Origin: Streptomyces fructofermentans
GTDB taxonomy: Bacteria > Actinomycetota > Actinomycetes > Streptomycetales > Streptomycetaceae
DNA length: 64,000 nucleotides
Reading direction: 5' to 3'
Assembly (NCBI RefSeq): GCF_014651055.1
Contig: NZ_BMWD01000006.1
Coordinates: forward strand, 300,816-364,815
How positions within the stretch are numbered: the stretch's first letter is position 1; the number at the start of each line of letters is the position of its first letter. A program made the translations under genes and the position numbers. Shown one piece after another: positions 11,052 through 22,082 of the stretch. Under the pieces are notes generated by a model. It saw nothing but the letters and a program-made list of their open reading frames with translations. It made no database searches and was not told the DNA's origin.

Positions 11052-12011
11052 ATGAGCGTTCGTACCCAGTCATCCGAGCCGCCGGAATCCTCGGGGGCAC
11101 CCCACCGCGCCGGCTTCGCCTGCTTCGTGGGCCGGCCCAACGCGGGCAAGTCCACCCTCACGAACGCTCTGGTCGGCCAGAAGGTGGCGATCACGGCGAA
11201 CCAGCCGCAGACGACGCGGCACACGGTGCGCGGCATCGTGCACCGGCCGGACGCCCAGCTGATCCTGGTGGACACCCCCGGCCTGCACAAGCCGCGCACC
11301 CTGCTGGGCGAACGGCTCAACGACATCGTGCGCACCACCTGGGCCGAGGTCGACGTCATCGGCTTCTGCCTGCCCGCGAACGAGAAGCTGGGCCCGGGCG
11401 ACCGCTTCATCGCGAAGGAGCTGGCGTCGATCAAGAAGACGCCGAAGATCGCGATCGTCACCAAGACCGACCTCGTGGACGGCAAGACCCTCGCCGAGCA
11501 GCTCATCGCCATCGACCAGCTCGGCGCCGAGCTGGGATTCGAGTGGGCCGAGATCGTGCCGGTGTCGGCGGTCGGCGACGAGCAGGTGGGCCTGCTGGCC
11601 GATCTGATCGTGCCCCTGCTGCCGGAGGGCCCCGCGCTCTACCCCGAGGGCGACCTGACGGACGAGCCGGAGCAGGTCATGGTCGCGGAGCTGATCCGCG
11701 AGGCCGCGCTGGAAGGGGTGCGCGACGAGCTGCCGCACTCCATCGCCGTCGTCGTCGAGGAGATGCTGCCCCGCGAGGACCGGCCCGCCGACAAGCCGCT
11801 CCTGGACATCCACGCCTTCGTCTACATCGAGCGGCCCAGCCAGAAGGGCATCGTCATCGGGCCCAAGGGCAAGCGCCTGAAGGAGGTCGGCATCAAGTCG
11901 CGCAAGCAGATCGAGGCGCTGCTCGGCACGCCGGTGTTCCTGGACCTCCATGTGAAGGTCGCCAAGGACTGGCAGCGGGACCCGCGCCAGCTCCGCAAGC
12001 TGGGCTTCTGA
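11052..12011 (+). CDS. era: GTPase Era
   Basis: A 319-residue Era GTPase that binds the 3' end of 16S rRNA during assembly of the small ribosomal subunit. G1 GRPNAGKS is at residues 27-34, G3 DTPG at 74-77 and G4 TKTD at 137-140 (T in place of the common N, as in other actinobacteria). The C-terminal KH domain occupies about 225-310 with the RNA-binding GPKGKRLKEVG loop. Start at 11052 is preferred because a -10 box ends 7 nt earlier. The nearby ybeY and phoH act in the same ribosome maturation field. Confidence 0.95.
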   Translation: MSVRTQSSEPPESSGAPHRAGFACFVGRPNAGKSTLTNALVGQKVAITANQPQTTRHTVRGIVHRPDAQLILVDTPGLHKPRTLLGERLNDIVRTTWAEVDVIGFCLPANEKLGPGDRFIAKELASIKKTPKIAIVTKTDLVDGKTLAEQLIAIDQLGAELGFEWAEIVPVSAVGDEQVGLLADLIVPLLPEGPALYPEGDLTDEPEQVMVAELIREAALEGVRDELPHSIAVVVEEMLPREDRPADKPLLDIHAFVYIERPSQKGIVIGPKGKRLKEVGIKSRKQIEALLGTPVFLDLHVKVAKDWQRDPRQLRKLGF

Positions 12012-12102
12012 CCGGTCCCGCTCCCGCCCGGCCGTCCGCGCCCGCCCCCTCGGGGGACGGGACGGCCGGGGAGCGGCCCGGCCGGGGCCCCGCCGCGGTC
12101 CG

Positions 12103-13416
12103 TCAGCGCTGCGCCCGCAGCACCTCGCGCAGCCAGCCGTAGGACGCCTTCGGGGTCCGCTCCTGCGTCCCGAAGTCGACGTGGACGAGGCCGAAGCGGC
12201 GGGCGTACCCCTCCGCCCACTCGAAGTTGTCGAGCAGCGACCACACGAAGTACCCGCGTACGTCGACGCCGGCCTCCACCGCGCGGTGCAGGGCCCGCAG
12301 ATGGCCGTCGAGGAACGTGATCCGCTCCTGGTCGTCGAGCCCCTCGTAAGAGCAGCCGTTCTCCGTGATGACCACGGGCGGGAGCCGGTCGCCGTACCGG
12401 CCGCGGAAGTCCAGCAGCAGTTCGGTGAGTGCCGCGGGGACCACCGGCCAGCCGAAGTCGGTGACCGGGTGGCCGTCGATCTCCCTTACCGAGAAGGGGA
12501 GTTCGGCGGGCATCGTCAGACCGCCGAACTCGATCTCGGCCCCCTGCGGCGCCCCCACCCGCGTCGGCGCGTAGTAGTTGATCCCGTACCAGTCCAGCGG
12601 CTCCCCGATGACCTTCAGGTCCGCGGCCACGTCCTCGGGGCTGCCGGGCATCAACTCGGCGATGCCGTCCGGGTACCGGCCCAGCAGCACCGGGTCGGCG
12701 AACAGCCGGTTGAGCAGCAGGTCGTAGAAGCCGGCCGCCTCCACGTCGGCCGGTTCCCCGGACGCGGGCCAGGTCGGGCCGTGCGAGTTGGCGATGCCGA
12801 TGTCCGAGGCGCCGGCCGCCCGCAGGGCGCGTACGGCCAGGCCGTGGGCGAGCAACTGGTGGTGGGCCACCGGCAGCGCGTCGAAGAGGAGCCGCCGGCC
12901 GGGCGCGTGGGCGCCGAGGGCGTGGCCCAACAGGGTGTGCTCGGCGGGCTCGTTGAGGGTGATCCACTTGGTGACCCGGTCACCGAGCCGGGCCGCCACC
13001 AGGGCCGTGTGGTCGGCGAAGCGTTCCGCGGTGTCCCGGTCGAGCCAGTCGAGCTCGAGCGGCAGGTCCCAGTGGAAGAGGGTCGGCACGGGGCGGACGC
13101 CCGCCGCGCACAGCTCGTCGACCAGCCGGTCGTAGAAGTCCAGTCCGCCCGGGGAGCCGACGCGCGGCCAGGAGACCGAGAAGCGGTACGCGTCCACGCC
13201 CAGGTCGCGCAGGAGCGCCACGTCCTCGGGGTAGCGGTGGTAGTGGTCGCAGGCCACCGCCGCGGTCGAACTGTCCTTGATCCGCCCCGGTTCGGCCGCG
13301 AACGCGTCCCACACCGAGGGGCCGCGCTCGTCCGCCGCGCCCTCGATCTGGTGGGCCGAGGTGGACACGCCCCAGAGGAAGCCTGCCGGGAACCGGGGTA
13401 TCGGGTTCGTCGCCAT
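12103..13416 (-). CDS. GH1 family beta-glucosidase
   Basis: A 437-residue glycoside hydrolase family 1 protein. The acid/base glutamate is in TLNEP (E156), the nucleophile in ITENG (about E352); FLWGVSTSAHQIEG at the N-terminus is the GH1 signature. It has no signal peptide, so it probably hydrolyses imported beta-glucosides, for example cellobiose, in the cytoplasm. ATG 13416 is chosen because the preceding reading frame is low-complexity. The gene is convergent with era and stands alone, with no sugar transporter or LacI regulator next to it, unlike the cellobiose clusters of other streptomycetes. Specificity is therefore unproven. Confidence 0.93.
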   Translation of the reverse strand: MATNPIPRFPAGFLWGVSTSAHQIEGAADERGPSVWDAFAAEPGRIKDSSTAAVACDHYHRYPEDVALLRDLGVDAYRFSVSWPRVGSPGGLDFYDRLVDELCAAGVRPVPTLFHWDLPLELDWLDRDTAERFADHTALVAARLGDRVTKWITLNEPAEHTLLGHALGAHAPGRRLLFDALPVAHHQLLAHGLAVRALRAAGASDIGIANSHGPTWPASGEPADVEAAGFYDLLLNRLFADPVLLGRYPDGIAELMPGSPEDVAADLKVIGEPLDWYGINYYAPTRVGAPQGAEIEFGGLTMPAELPFSVREIDGHPVTDFGWPVVPAALTELLLDFRGRYGDRLPPVVITENGCSYEGLDDQERITFLDGHLRALHRAVEAGVDVRGYFVWSLLDNFEWAEGYARRFGLVHVDFGTQERTPKASYGWLREVLRAQR

Positions 13417-13870
13417 GCGGGCGATCATCGGGACCGGCGCCGACGGAGTCAACGGTGCGGCGTGAACGGGCCGTCCCGGCCCCGGCCCCGGAGGGCCCGC
13501 ACCCGACGGCGGGCCCTCCGGGCGGCCCGTCCCGGACCTGGCGGGCGCCTGCGCCCGGGCCCGGGCGGATGGGCAGGATTCAGCCACCCCGCAGCGCCCG
13601 CGTCACCGGGCGGGCTGCCGCGCCCCGCCCCACCGGACTGCCTGCCGGGGACGGGGCGGTCGGACGGACGCCGACGCCCGGGCCGGGGCGGGTGGGCAGG
13701 GTGCAGCCGCCCCGCCCCCGGCCGCGTCACCGGGCGGGCTGCCGTACGCCGCCCTGTACGGGGCACCGGGCGGCCGGGACCCGGGCGGCCGGGTGCCTGC
13801 GGGCCCCGGGCCGACGCGCCGGGGCCCGGCGGGGCCGCCGGACGGCGGAGGGCGCGGGGGTCGCCCGGGG
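13417..13870. repeat. GC-rich intergenic region with a 124-bp-offset direct repeat
   Basis: About 450 bp upstream of the beta-glucosidase gene. Two related segments, about 13555-13620 and 13679-13744, share CGTCACCGGGCGGGCTGCCG exactly (starting 13601 and 13725) and a looser GGGCAGG-N3-CAGCC upstream part. The offset is 124 bp. The repeats lie between two minus-strand genes and no reading frame convincingly spans them. Function unknown; a duplicated regulatory element is one possibility. Confidence 0.55.
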
Positions 13871-14137
13871 TCACGCGCCCTCCTTCAGGACCGCGGAGAC
13901 CAGCCTGCGCTGGTCCTCCGTGAGGTGCGGGTCCGCGCAGTGGACCGTCCGGCCGTCCACCGTGATCCGGTAGGCGAACCCGTCCGGCACCCCGGCGGGC
14001 GGTGTGCCCCGGCCGGCCGCCACCGCCCGCTCGGCCAGGGCGTGCCACTCCGGTGCGTCGGGGCGCCCCGAGGTGTCCACCTCCGCACTCCGCTCGATAC
14101 CGGCGAAGCCGCCCGTGCGCGCCACTCGAATCCGCAT
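13871..14137 (-). CDS. Emfourin-type M4 protease inhibitor
   Basis: An 88-residue protein beginning MRIRVARTGGFAGI, the hallmark of the emfourin family, which inhibits protealysin-like M4 proteases. It lies 38 nt downstream of a protealysin-like protease on the same strand, the arrangement expected for a protease-inhibitor pair. No signal peptide is visible, consistent with the cytosolic, signal-less protease partner. The role would be to hold the protease inactive inside the cell until both are released or the inhibitor is removed. The family assignment comes from the N-terminal motif plus context; inhibition itself is inference. Confidence 0.82.
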   Translation of the reverse strand: MRIRVARTGGFAGIERSAEVDTSGRPDAPEWHALAERAVAAGRGTPPAGVPDGFAYRITVDGRTVHCADPHLTEDQRRLVSAVLKEGA

Positions 14138-14175
14138 GGCCCCTGTCTAGTACGAATCGACGCGACGGGCCACGG

Positions 14176-15246
14176 TCACACGGTCCGCACCCCGACCTGC
14201 TCCCACGCCTTCGTCACGGCCTGGAGCTCGTCGCCGTCGCCGAACGAGGCGCGGGCGTTCGCCACGGTCAGCGTCGCGAAGTCCGTGAAGCCGGCCTCGG
14301 AGCCCAGTTCGCCGCCGGTCAGCACGTCGAACCAGATCCGCCCGGCCCGCTCCCACGCGTGCCCGCCGAGCGCGTTCGCGGCCAGGTAGAAGGCGTGGTT
14401 GGGGATGCCGGAGTTGATGTGCACACCGCCGTTGTCGCGGCCCGTGCGGACGTAGTCGTCCATCGTCGCGGGCTGCGGGTCCTTGCCGAGCACGTCGTCG
14501 TCGTACGCGCTGCCCGGCTCCTTCATCGAGCGCAGCGCCGTACCGGTGACCCGCGGGGCGAGCAGTCCCGCTCCGATCAGCCAGTCCGCCTCGGCGGCGG
14601 TCTGGCCGAGCGTGTACTGCTTGATGAGCGCGCCGAACACGTCGGAGAAGTGCTCGTTCAGCGCGCCCGACTGCCCGAAGTACGTGAGGTTCGCGGTGTA
14701 CTGCGTGACGCCGTGCGCGAGTTCGTGGCCGATGACGTCCACCGGGATGGTGAAGTCGAGGAAGATCTCCCCGTCCCCGTCGCCGAACACCATCTGCTCG
14801 CCGTTCCAGAAGGCGTTGTTGTAGTCCTCGCCGAAGTGCACGGTGGCCTTCAGCGGCAGGCCCTCGCCGTTGATCGAGTTGCGCCCGTACGCCTTGAGGA
14901 AGAGGTCGAAGGTGGCGCCGAGGCCCGCGTACGCGCGGTTGACCGTGGCGTCCCTGCCGGGCTTGGCGCCCTCGCCGCGCACCTTCCGGCCGGGCAGTTC
15001 CTGCTTGTGCCGGGCGTCGTGGATGGTCCGCTCGGGCCGGTCGGCCGGCGCGCCGGCGGGCGCTGCCAGGGCGGGCGCGCCGATGACCGTGGTCAGCCGG
15101 CGGCGGGTGCGCTCCAGGGCGTCCCGCTCCAGGGTGCGGCGGGCGGGTCCGGCGAGCGCGGGGTCCTCGGCACGGGCGAGCGTGTCGAGGACGTGGGGCG
15201 GGACGATCGTGCAGAAGACGGGCTCGAAGCCCCCGTTGGTCGTCAT
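14176..15246 (-). CDS. M4 family metalloprotease, protealysin-like
   Basis: A 356-residue thermolysin-family zinc protease. HELAH at 174-178 supplies two zinc ligands and the catalytic glutamate; NEHFSD gives the third ligand, E198; GVHINSGIPNHAFY carries the substrate histidine. It lacks a Sec signal peptide and has only a short propeptide (about 60 residues, with CTIVPPHVLDTLA near the N-terminus), as in protealysin-like proteases. The start at 15246 is the first ATG before this propeptide motif. The next gene on the strand is an emfourin inhibitor. How it leaves the cell, if it does, is unknown. Confidence 0.93.
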   Translation of the reverse strand: MTTNGGFEPVFCTIVPPHVLDTLARAEDPALAGPARRTLERDALERTRRRLTTVIGAPALAAPAGAPADRPERTIHDARHKQELPGRKVRGEGAKPGRDATVNRAYAGLGATFDLFLKAYGRNSINGEGLPLKATVHFGEDYNNAFWNGEQMVFGDGDGEIFLDFTIPVDVIGHELAHGVTQYTANLTYFGQSGALNEHFSDVFGALIKQYTLGQTAAEADWLIGAGLLAPRVTGTALRSMKEPGSAYDDDVLGKDPQPATMDDYVRTGRDNGGVHINSGIPNHAFYLAANALGGHAWERAGRIWFDVLTGGELGSEAGFTDFATLTVANARASFGDGDELQAVTKAWEQVGVRTV

Positions 15247-15525
15247 GTCCGGCACCCTTGCACTGGGTGACGCGACTGTCACCAGGTGCCACCATGATTG
15301 GTGAAATGCGCGGATACGGGCACCGGGGGAGCGGCGCCGCGTGTTACGGAGGGTGGCGTTCCGTGGCGGTCCGGCCGCTCGGCGGCCCGCCCCGCGCCGT
15401 CCGTGGTGACGCGCGGGCGGGGGACTGTGTGACGCTGTGCACCTTTCGCCCCTTGTGGTCCCGACATCCCGCATACTGATACGACCCCTCACGCGGAGCG
15501 ATGCTCGGATAGGCTGCCCTGCATC

Positions 15526-15573
15526 ATGCGTTTCGGGCTGCTTCTCCTTAGCTGCCGCGGCGAGGGCCTGTAG
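15526..15573 (+). CDS. Leucine-rich leader peptide of leuA
   Basis: A 15-codon ORF encoding MRFGLLLLSCRGEGL with four consecutive leucine codons (CTG CTT CTC CTT, 15538-15549), ending 99 bp before leuA. Two or three of these codons are rarely used in GC-rich genomes, which would make translation sensitive to leucyl-tRNA supply. Leucine leader peptides upstream of leuA are known in actinobacteria. Ribosome stalling on the leucine run should change folding of the RNA ahead of leuA and raise expression when leucine is scarce. Function is inferred from position and composition. Confidence 0.85.
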   Translation: MRFGLLLLSCRGEGL

Positions 15574-17394
<1,821 letters not shown>

Positions 17395-17416
17395 GGCCGT
17401 TCACCTGCGTTTCTCC

Positions 17417-17447
17417 GGTCCCGTCCGCCGCACAGGCGGGCGGGACC
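17417..17447 (+). terminator. Terminator after leuA
   Basis: Stem GGTCCCGTCCGCC / GGCGGGCGGGACC with a 5-nt loop; one G-T wobble pair. It begins 22 bp after the leuA stop, with no T-run. Confidence 0.7.
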
Positions 17448-17566
17448 GCGATCTCTATCAGGCCATGTCACAGAGTGGTCTCGCCCGAGGTACTGACTCC
17501 GCATCAACAATGTGGCTAACATCACGCCAACGCGGCGATGTTGCCGTGGGGTTACGGAGGTGCGAC

Positions 17567-18277
17567 GTGCTGCCAGGATGGGGACGAAACGACCGGTTTG
17601 CCCGTCTCGGCGCCTTGGGCGTCTCGCGCATCCTCGGGACCCGTACGGCGTGGACCACAGTCGGCGACGGGGAGTTCTTCTGCCCCGGCTGCGGAGGCGA
17701 CCGGAACTACCAGCGCCTCACCGGCCGTCGGCGCTTCACCTGCCTCGGCGTCCCGGTCGTCCCGCGCGGCGAGACCGGGCCCGTCGTCGAATGCGCCGCC
17801 TGCGGCCGCCACTACGCTGCCGACGTCCTCGACCACCCGACCACCACCCGCTTCTCGGCGATGCTCCGGGACGCCGTCCACACCGTCGCCCTGGCCGTGC
17901 TGGCCGCGGGCGGCACCGGTGCCCGTACGGCGCTGGAGACCGCTGCCTCGGCCGTCCGCTCGGCCGGGTTCGACGACTGCACCGAGGACCAGCTCGCCGC
18001 GCTCGTCGAGGCGCTCGCCGCCGACACGGGCCGCCTCTTCGGCGAACCCTGCGGGCCCGGTCTCGCCATAGAGCTCCACGAGGCGCTGGACCCGCTGGCT
18101 CCCCACCTCGCTCCCGCGGGCCGTGAGGCCGTACTCCTCCAGGGCGCCCGCATCGCCCTCGCCGACGGGCCCTACACCCCCGCCGAACGCGAGACCCTCG
18201 CGACCGTGGGAGCGGCCCTGACGATCCGCACGGACGACGTGACCCGCCTGCTGACGGCGGCCCGCACACCGTCCTGA
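17567..18277 (+). CDS. TerB-like protein with N-terminal zinc ribbon
   Basis: A 236-residue cytoplasmic protein. Two cysteine pairs (CPGC at about 39-42, CAAC at about 76-79) form a probable zinc ribbon; residues from about 95 to the end are mostly helical and match the TerB/DjlA-like metal-binding helical fold, with IALADGPYTPAERETLATVG as the clearest block. Isolated TerB proteins are often annotated as tellurite resistance, but there is no other ter gene here, so that phenotype should not be assumed. GTG 17567 is chosen because GGAGG lies 6 nt upstream; an upstream in-frame start at 17465 would add about 34 residues lacking a ribosome site. Confidence 0.8.
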   Translation: MLPGWGRNDRFARLGALGVSRILGTRTAWTTVGDGEFFCPGCGGDRNYQRLTGRRRFTCLGVPVVPRGETGPVVECAACGRHYAADVLDHPTTTRFSAMLRDAVHTVALAVLAAGGTGARTALETAASAVRSAGFDDCTEDQLAALVEALAADTGRLFGEPCGPGLAIELHEALDPLAPHLAPAGREAVLLQGARIALADGPYTPAERETLATVGAALTIRTDDVTRLLTAARTPS

Positions 18278-18622
18278 GCGTCGCCCCGTCGCCGCCCGCG
18301 CCCGGCACGCCGCCCGGCCGCCCGTCTCCCGTACGCCCGCCGAGGCCCCTCGGTCGGCGTCCTGCCGCCCCGCCGCACCCCGAAGTCGCCCCGGCCGCCC
18401 GAGCGGTCCAGCGGCCCTCCTGAAGCGTTCTGAGGCGTCCTGGCACGCCCCCGGAGGCTCCGCCGGGGCCCGGCGGCGGGCGATCCGTACTCCCGGGGGA
18501 GTAGTCCGGCCCCGCGGCCACCCGTGGCAGTACGCCCGACCTCGCCCCCTCGTCCGACGAAAGCCCGGCCCTCCGGCGGAAGTCTGGGGACCGGAACTGG
18601 CGCCGTCGGGAGGAGAAGGTTC
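18278..18622. other. Intergenic region before the MMPL operon
   Basis: About 345 bp upstream of the MMPL-kinase-regulator genes. It contains one clear palindrome at 18488-18503 (listed separately) and the ribosome site GGGAGGAGAAGG at its end. No small gene was supported. Confidence 0.4.
18488..18503. promoter_or_regulatory. Candidate operator upstream of the MMPL/two-component operon
   Basis: TACTCCC-GG-GGGAGTA, a perfect 7-bp inverted repeat about 120 bp before the MMPL start. NarL/LuxR-type response regulators bind such short palindromes, and the operon encodes one, so autoregulation is a reasonable guess. Confidence 0.5.
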
Positions 18623-20734
18623 ATGGGGGCCGGAAGGACGACCATGTCGGGAACGAGCAGGGCACGGGCCGTCCCCTGGGCGCTGCTCGGGCTGTGGGTG
18701 GCCGTGCTCGCGCTGGTGGGGCCGTTCGCCGCGAAGCTCGCGGACGTGCAGCACGACCGCGTCACCGACTACCTGCCGGCGAGCGCGGACTCGACCCGGG
18801 CGGCCGAGATCCAGGAGCGGCTGCCCGGCGGGGAGAGCACCGAGCTGGTGCTCGTCTACCACCGCGACGGCGGGCTCACCGCCGCCGACCGGAGGACCGC
18901 CGCCGGCCAGCTGTCGGACATCGCGGGCGCGCACGAGCTGATCGGCGGCGCCCCGCGGGGCATCCCCTCCGAGGACGGCACGACCCTGATGTACCCGGTC
19001 GCCACCAACGAACCGGGCACCGACGAGGCCCTGCGGGACGCGCTCGTCGAGGACGTCCGCGAGAGGGCCGCGGGCGGCGGCGGACTGAGCGTCGAGGTCG
19101 GCGGCACCGGAGCGCTCGCCACCGACGCGGGCAAGGTCTACGACTCGCTCGGCGGCCCCCTGCTCTACACCACCGTCGCCGTCGTCGCCGTACTGCTCGT
19201 CCTGATCTACCGGAGCCCGGTGCTGTGGCTCGTGCCGCTCGTCGTCGCCGGGGTCGCGGACTTCCTGTCGATGGGCGTCGCCTACGGGCTCAACCAGGCC
19301 TTCGGGACCACCGTCTCCGGGCAGAGTTCGGGCGTGATGACGATCCTCGTGTTCGGCGCGGGGACCGACTACGCGCTGCTGATCGTGGCCCGCTACCGGG
19401 AGGAGCTGCGGCGCTTCGAGCGCCCGTACGAGGCCATGCGCGCCGCCCTGCGCGGCTGCGGACCGGCCGTGCTCGCCTCCTCCGGCACGGTCGCCGCCGG
19501 ACTGCTGTGCCTGCTCGCCGCCGACCTCAACAGCAGCCGGGGGATGGGACCGCTGGGCACCGTCGGAGTGCTCTGCGCGCTCGTCGCGATGCTCACCCTG
19601 CTGCCGGCCCTCCTCGTCCTGCTGGGCCGAAGGGTGTTCTGGCCGCTGGTGCCCGCGTTCGGCAGCGAACCCGTACAACGGCGCGGTCTGTTCGCGGCCA
19701 TGGGCACATCGGCCGGCCGGCGTCCGCTGACCGTCCTCGCGACCGGCGCCGTGCTGCTCGGAGCGCTCTCCCTCGGCACGCTCGGACTGCCGGGAGCCCT
19801 CAAGCAGGAGGACTCGTTCGTCGACACCCCGCAGGCCGTCACCGCCATGCGGACCCTGGCCCAGGCCTACCCCGAGCAGGGCACACAGCCCATCGACGTG
19901 CTCACCCCGCGGGACCGCGCGGACGAGACCCTCGCCGCCGTACGGGCCGCCCCGGGGGTCGCCGGCGCCGAGCGGGGCCGTACCGGCGGCGGCTGGACCG
20001 AGATCACCGTCATGGCGCAGGACGCGCCCCAGTCCGCCGCGGAGACCGCCACCATCGAGTCCCTGCGCGAAGCGCTGGACGGCTCCTACGTCGGCGGGGC
20101 CAGCGCACAGCAGATCGACCTGGAGGACACCAGCCGCCGTGACACGGGAATCGTCGTGCCGCTCGTCCTCGTCTCGGTGCTGATCATCCTGGTCGCGCTG
20201 CTGCGCAGCCTGGTCGCCCCGCTGATCCTGGTGGCCGCCGTGGTCGCCGTATGGGGCGCCGCCCTCGGCATCGGCGGACTGGTCTTCGAACCCCTCCTCG
20301 GCTTCGAGGGCACCGACCCCGGACTCCCGCTGCTGTCCTTCGTGTTCCTCGTCGCGCTCGGCGTCGACTACGGCATCTTCCTCATGCACCGGATGCGCGA
20401 GGAGTCCCTCGCGGGCGCCGAGCCGTCGGCCGCCGCGCTCACCGCCCTGCGCACCACCGGCGGCGTCATCGCCTCGGCCGGACTCGTCCTCGCCGCGACG
20501 TTCGCCGTGCTCACGAACATGGGCCTGGTGCCCCTGGTCGAACTCGGCTTCGTGATCGCCCTCGGGGTGCTGCTCGACACCTTCCTCGTGCGGACCTACC
20601 TGGTGACCAGCGCGAGCGTCGCGCTCGGCCGGAGGGTGTGGTGGCCGGGCGTCCTGTCCCGGCCCGCCGGACCCGCAGGGACGGGCGAGTCCAGCGAACC
20701 GCCCCGTCGGCCGGAAGCCGTCGGTGCTCCCTGA
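18623..20734 (+). CDS. MMPL family RND-type transporter
   Basis: A 703-residue membrane protein of the MMPL family: one N-terminal TM, a large extracytoplasmic domain (about 40-170), a five-to-six-helix block containing GAGTDYALLIVARYREEL, then a second domain and helix block with ALGVDYGIFLMHRMREE. The paired GxDYxxxL...R motifs carry the proton-relay residues of the family. Members export lipids, siderophores or antibiotics using the proton gradient. ATG 18623 has AGGAG 7 nt upstream. A sensor kinase and response regulator follow immediately, so export is probably induced by an envelope or drug signal. The substrate is unknown. Confidence 0.9.
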   Translation: MGAGRTTMSGTSRARAVPWALLGLWVAVLALVGPFAAKLADVQHDRVTDYLPASADSTRAAEIQERLPGGESTELVLVYHRDGGLTAADRRTAAGQLSDIAGAHELIGGAPRGIPSEDGTTLMYPVATNEPGTDEALRDALVEDVRERAAGGGGLSVEVGGTGALATDAGKVYDSLGGPLLYTTVAVVAVLLVLIYRSPVLWLVPLVVAGVADFLSMGVAYGLNQAFGTTVSGQSSGVMTILVFGAGTDYALLIVARYREELRRFERPYEAMRAALRGCGPAVLASSGTVAAGLLCLLAADLNSSRGMGPLGTVGVLCALVAMLTLLPALLVLLGRRVFWPLVPAFGSEPVQRRGLFAAMGTSAGRRPLTVLATGAVLLGALSLGTLGLPGALKQEDSFVDTPQAVTAMRTLAQAYPEQGTQPIDVLTPRDRADETLAAVRAAPGVAGAERGRTGGGWTEITVMAQDAPQSAAETATIESLREALDGSYVGGASAQQIDLEDTSRRDTGIVVPLVLVSVLIILVALLRSLVAPLILVAAVVAVWGAALGIGGLVFEPLLGFEGTDPGLPLLSFVFLVALGVDYGIFLMHRMREESLAGAEPSAAALTALRTTGGVIASAGLVLAATFAVLTNMGLVPLVELGFVIALGVLLDTFLVRTYLVTSASVALGRRVWWPGVLSRPAGPAGTGESSEPPRRPEAVGAP

Positions 20735-20798
20735 ACCGGCGGACCGTTCCGGGCGCCCCTCCTGCCGGAGGGGCGCCCCGGTGGCGCAGGATGGACCC

Positions 20799-22082
20799 GT
20801 GCGGGAACGGGGAACGACGACCACGGCGGTGCGCGCGGGACGGGCCGGAGCAGGCCGGCCCCGCGCCGCCGAGCGCGTCATGGCCGCCGTCAACCGCGAC
20901 CCGCTGACCGCGCCGCACCGCACCCGCAACGACGCGTTCGTGGCCCTCGGCGCGGCCCTGCTCGCCGTAGGCCTCGGCCTGCTCGTCGACGACGGACGCC
21001 CGCTCGACCCGCTCGGCTGGGCGCTGCTCCTCGGCGCGCACGTTCCCCTGGTGTGGCGGCGCTCGCGGCCGGTCCTCGTCATGGCGCTCGTGGTCGCGTT
21101 CGTCGCGCCGTACCACGGCCTCGACTTCAACCACGCGGCGCCGACCCCCGTCGCGTACTGCGCCCTCTACACCGTCGCCGCCACCGGACGGCCGCTGCGG
21201 ACCGTGCTCGTCGGCGTCGGCGTCCTCGCCGTGTCCGTGGGCGTGATGCTCACCGTCAGCGCGAAGGAGGCGCTGCAACTGCTGGAGATCTCCGGCTGGG
21301 TCGTCGCCGTGCTCTTCCTCGGCGTCGACATCCGCTTCTACCGCCAGTACGTCGCCTCGATCGTCGAACGGGCCGAGCGTGCCGAACGCACCCGCGAGGA
21401 GGAGGCGCGGCGCCGCGTCGCCGAGGAACGCCTGCGCATCGCACGGGACCTGCACGACCTGCTCGCGCACAGCATCACGCTCATCGGGGTGCAGACGTCC
21501 GTGGCGGCCCACGTCCTCGAGGCCGACCCCGGGCGGCTGGACCGCGCGGCCGTCGCCAAGGCGCTGGACGACATCGCGGGCACCTGCCGGACGGCGCGCG
21601 GCGAGCTGCGCACGACACTGGAGGTGCTGCGGGAGGACGGCCCGGGGGCGGAGCCGGGACCGCCGGGCGTCCGGCCCCACGACAGCCGCGGCCCGCTGCC
21701 CGGACTCGACGGACTGCCCGCCCTCGCCGAGGCGGCCCGCGCCGCCGGGGCCGAGGTCGAGCTGTCCGTCGGCACGGACGACGTGCCGCCCTCGGTGGGC
21801 GCCGCCGCCTACCGCATCGTGCAGGAGGCGCTCACCAACGCCGTGCGCCACGGCGGCCGGGACGACCTCACCGTCAGGGTGGGCCTGTGGACCGAGGGCG
21901 GGGCGCTGCGCGTGAGCGTCACGGACGACGGGTCGGGCGAGCCGGCCGCCGAGCCGGGGTTCGGGCTCCTCGGCATGCGGGAGCGGGCCCGCAGCGTGGG
22001 CGGCACCCTGGACGCCGGGCCGGGCGCCGGGGCGGGCTTCGCGGTGACCGCCGCGCTGCCGCTGCCAGGGGAGGCCCGATGA
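20799..22082 (+). CDS. Two-component sensor histidine kinase (NarL-partner type)
   Basis: A 427-residue kinase. Four or five hydrophobic segments occupy about residues 45-175, with almost no extracytoplasmic loop, so it probably senses within the membrane. The HisKA_3 motif RIARDLHDLLAHS has the phosphorylated H219; the HATPase domain shows EALTNAVRHGG and GFGLLGMRER. The GTG at 20799 is preferred; ATG 20880 is an alternative. It starts 64 bp after the MMPL gene and its stop overlaps the response regulator start. It should phosphorylate that regulator and control the MMPL exporter. Confidence 0.9.
   Translation: MRERGTTTTAVRAGRAGAGRPRAAERVMAAVNRDPLTAPHRTRNDAFVALGAALLAVGLGLLVDDGRPLDPLGWALLLGAHVPLVWRRSRPVLVMALVVAFVAPYHGLDFNHAAPTPVAYCALYTVAATGRPLRTVLVGVGVLAVSVGVMLTVSAKEALQLLEISGWVVAVLFLGVDIRFYRQYVASIVERAERAERTREEEARRRVAEERLRIARDLHDLLAHSITLIGVQTSVAAHVLEADPGRLDRAAVAKALDDIAGTCRTARGELRTTLEVLREDGPGAEPGPPGVRPHDSRGPLPGLDGLPALAEAARAAGAEVELSVGTDDVPPSVGAAAYRIVQEALTNAVRHGGRDDLTVRVGLWTEGGALRVSVTDDGSGEPAAEPGFGLLGMRERARSVGGTLDAGPGAGAGFAVTAALPLPGEAR

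Noticed and set aside
17567..18277. Tellurite resistance determinant
   Set aside because: A TerB-like domain alone, without terC, terD or terE neighbours, is not evidence of tellurite resistance.
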